Source of the DNA: Desulfobacteraceae bacterium
GTDB taxonomy: Bacteria > Desulfobacterota > Desulfobacteria > Desulfobacterales > SG8-13
NCBI GenBank assembly: GCA_029287875.1
Contig: JARFQH010000334.1
Coordinates: 1-7,206, forward strand
Direction of reading: 5' to 3'
Length of the DNA stretch: 7,206 nucleotides
In this document: positions 6,691-7,206 of the stretch, piece by piece
Position numbering within the stretch: the stretch's first letter is position 1
How the letters are laid out: each line of letters begins with the position of its first letter
The notes under the pieces: model-generated
What the model was told of the DNA's origin: nothing
Seen by the model: only the letters and a program-made list of their open reading frames with translations
The model's database searches: none
Translations under genes and position numbers: made by a program

Positions 6691-6939
6691 ATGAACACGG
6701 TGACGAAATTCCGTTCAACAACACCTACGAAAATTGACATCGAACCCTGGTCGGAACGTTCGCCCGTTGATCGACGCAAAGGTGCCTCGGACCGTCGAGG
6801 GCGACAGACGATTTCATCCGGCCGAATATTTACCGGCCGTGACCGCAGAAAAAAGAACGAACGACGTTATCCGGCCGAACGCCGGGACGGCTGGCTGCGC
6901 ATCAACTGCTGGCAAAGCGTTTCCGTTTTTGACCAATAA
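6691..6939 (+). CDS. Small arginine-rich protein with five [DE]RR motifs, function unknown
   Basis: I cannot assign a function. The 82 residues have no signal peptide and no membrane segment. Five [DE]RR motifs mark the middle: DRR at 27-29, 34-36 and 51-53, ERR at 57-59 and 63-65. The C-terminus, GWLRINCWQSVSVFDQ (67-82), is different: it is uncharged for most of its length and has two tryptophans. The [DE]RR units use different codons (CGA CGC, CGT CGA, CGC AGA, CGA CGT, CGC CGG), so the pattern is kept at protein level, a strong sign of a real gene. GGAAGAGGA runs right up to the ATG, and a strong terminator follows the stop by 38 bp, so it looks monocistronic. From memory, small proteins rich in RR-x-G-x-DRR motifs recur in deltaproteobacteria. 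It could bind nucleic acid or another acidic partner; this is a guess. Confidence 0.75.
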   Translation: MNTVTKFRSTTPTKIDIEPWSERSPVDRRKGASDRRGRQTISSGRIFTGRDRRKKNERRYPAERRDGWLRINCWQSVSVFDQ

Positions 6940-6977
6940 AATCGGTGGTTGGTATTTCCAGCACTGACCGCTTGCTG

Positions 6978-7006
6978 AAGGCAGGGCCCGGCCCCTGCCT
7001 TTTTTT
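6978..7006 (+). terminator. Rho-independent terminator of the [DE]RR protein gene
   Basis: AAGGCAGGG (6978-6986) and CCCTGCCTT (6993-7001) form a perfect 9-bp stem with a 6-base loop, followed by a T-run to 7006. It starts 38 bp after the TAA. The orientation of the T-run fits the plus strand only. Confidence 0.92.
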
Positions 7007-7022
7007 ATTCCGAGCGACCGAG

Positions 7023-7065
7023 CCCCTCTATAGGGGGTCACTTGCTGAACCTCTTTAAAAGGGGT
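7023..7065. repeat. Two adjacent CCYCT...AGGGG palindromes
   Basis: CCCCT-CTAT-AGGGG (7023-7036) and ACCTCTTT-A-AAAGGGGT (7049-7065, eight pairs with one T-G) lie 12 bp apart and resemble each other. They look like degenerate copies of a short palindromic intergenic repeat. No T-run follows, so they are not terminators. Confidence 0.45.
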
Positions 7066-7084
7066 AGCGTCGGTGATTCATATT

Positions 7085-7113
7085 CACCGCAGAGACGCTG
7101 GGCGCGCAGAGGA
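7085..7113. repeat. CACCGCAGAGACGC-type intergenic repeat
   Basis: CGCAGAG occurs at 7088-7094 and again at 7105-7111, with a related ACGCTGG between them. From memory, strings of the form CACCGCAGAGACGCAGAG are widespread intergenic repeats in several bacterial phyla including deltaproteobacteria; this appears to be a decayed copy. Function unknown. Confidence 0.45.
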
Positions 7114-7124
7114 CAAGTTTCGTT

Positions 7125-7159
7125 TTATTGCTTTCCGCTGAGAGGGCGGAAAGCAATAA
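7125..7159. repeat. Perfect 14-bp inverted repeat
   Basis: Positions 7125-7138 and 7146-7159 are perfectly complementary around a 7-base loop (TGAGAGG); the core is TTGCTTTCCGC / GCGGAAAGCAA. This is the longest perfect stem in the window. No T-run follows on either strand, so a classic terminator is unlikely. It may be a mobile-repeat hairpin, a regulator site or part of a leader for a gene beyond the window. Confidence 0.7.
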
Positions 7160-7206
7160 GAAGCATACCTTTGGATTTGCATTGATACTGTCACAAAGAT
7201 GCCACC

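Larger units (their letters stand above)
7007..7206. other. Gene-free, repeat-rich right end
   Basis: The last 200 bp hold no convincing reading frame. They carry three palindromes and a split direct repeat within about 140 bp. The sequence CTTGCTGAA also occurs twice, at 6971-6979 and 7041-7049. After 7162 I see nothing to annotate. Confidence 0.65.

Noticed and set aside
6816..6879. ATCCGGCCGAA occurring twice inside the [DE]RR gene (6816-6826, 6869-6879)
   Set aside because: The two copies are in different reading frames and the motif is made of common GC-rich codons; treated as coincidence.
7125..7159. Intrinsic terminator reading of the 14-bp stem
   Set aside because: The bases after it are AAGAAGC on the plus strand and AAACGAAAC on the minus strand, with no T-run.
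1..7206. CRISPR array, tRNA, rRNA or insertion sequence
   Set aside because: No regularly spaced long repeats, cloverleaf-like sequence, rRNA-like sequence or transposase motif was seen on either strand.

Overview
The window looks like a chromosomal segment from a Gram-negative bacterium. The best guess is Desulfobacterota (Desulfosarcina/Desulfobacterales-like), from protein sequence character, moderately high GC in genes, AT-rich intergenic stretches and the style of its intergenic repeats. This is inference from family resemblance; no marker gene settles the taxonomy.

Layout, left to right. (1) 1-177, minus: the first 59 codons of rarA, an AAA+ replication/recombination ATPase, cut by the window edge. 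(2) 220-1563, minus: complete der (engA), the double-GTPase ribosome assembly factor; rarA follows it after 42 bp and may be cotranscribed. (3) 1564-1947: a gene-free gap with an 80-bp imperfect palindrome and five tandem 7-bp repeats. (4) 1948-6181, minus: a complete four-gene ABC importer operon for general L-amino acids, transcribed aapJ (binding protein), aapQ and aapM (permeases), aapP (ATPase). (5) 6182-6690: a 509-bp AT-richer divergent control region with candidate promoters, operator-like palindromes and a leader hairpin. (6) 6691-6939, plus: an 82-residue arginine-rich protein of unknown function with five [DE]RR motifs, followed by a clear intrinsic terminator at 6978-7006. (7) 7007-7206: no gene, but a dense run of palindromes and short repeats, including a perfect 14-bp stem.

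How the genes work together: AapJ should catch polar amino acids in the periplasm and deliver them to the AapQ-AapM channel, which AapP drives with ATP. An 11-bp perfect inverted repeat between aapJ and aapQ sits where many importer operons use RNA structure to keep binding-protein expression above permease expression. No regulator gene for the operon lies in the window. der and rarA are housekeeping genes unrelated to transport.

I found no strong evidence for a defence system, CRISPR array, transposase, tRNA or rRNA. The least explained items are the [DE]RR protein, the 80-bp palindromic element and the repeat-rich right end.
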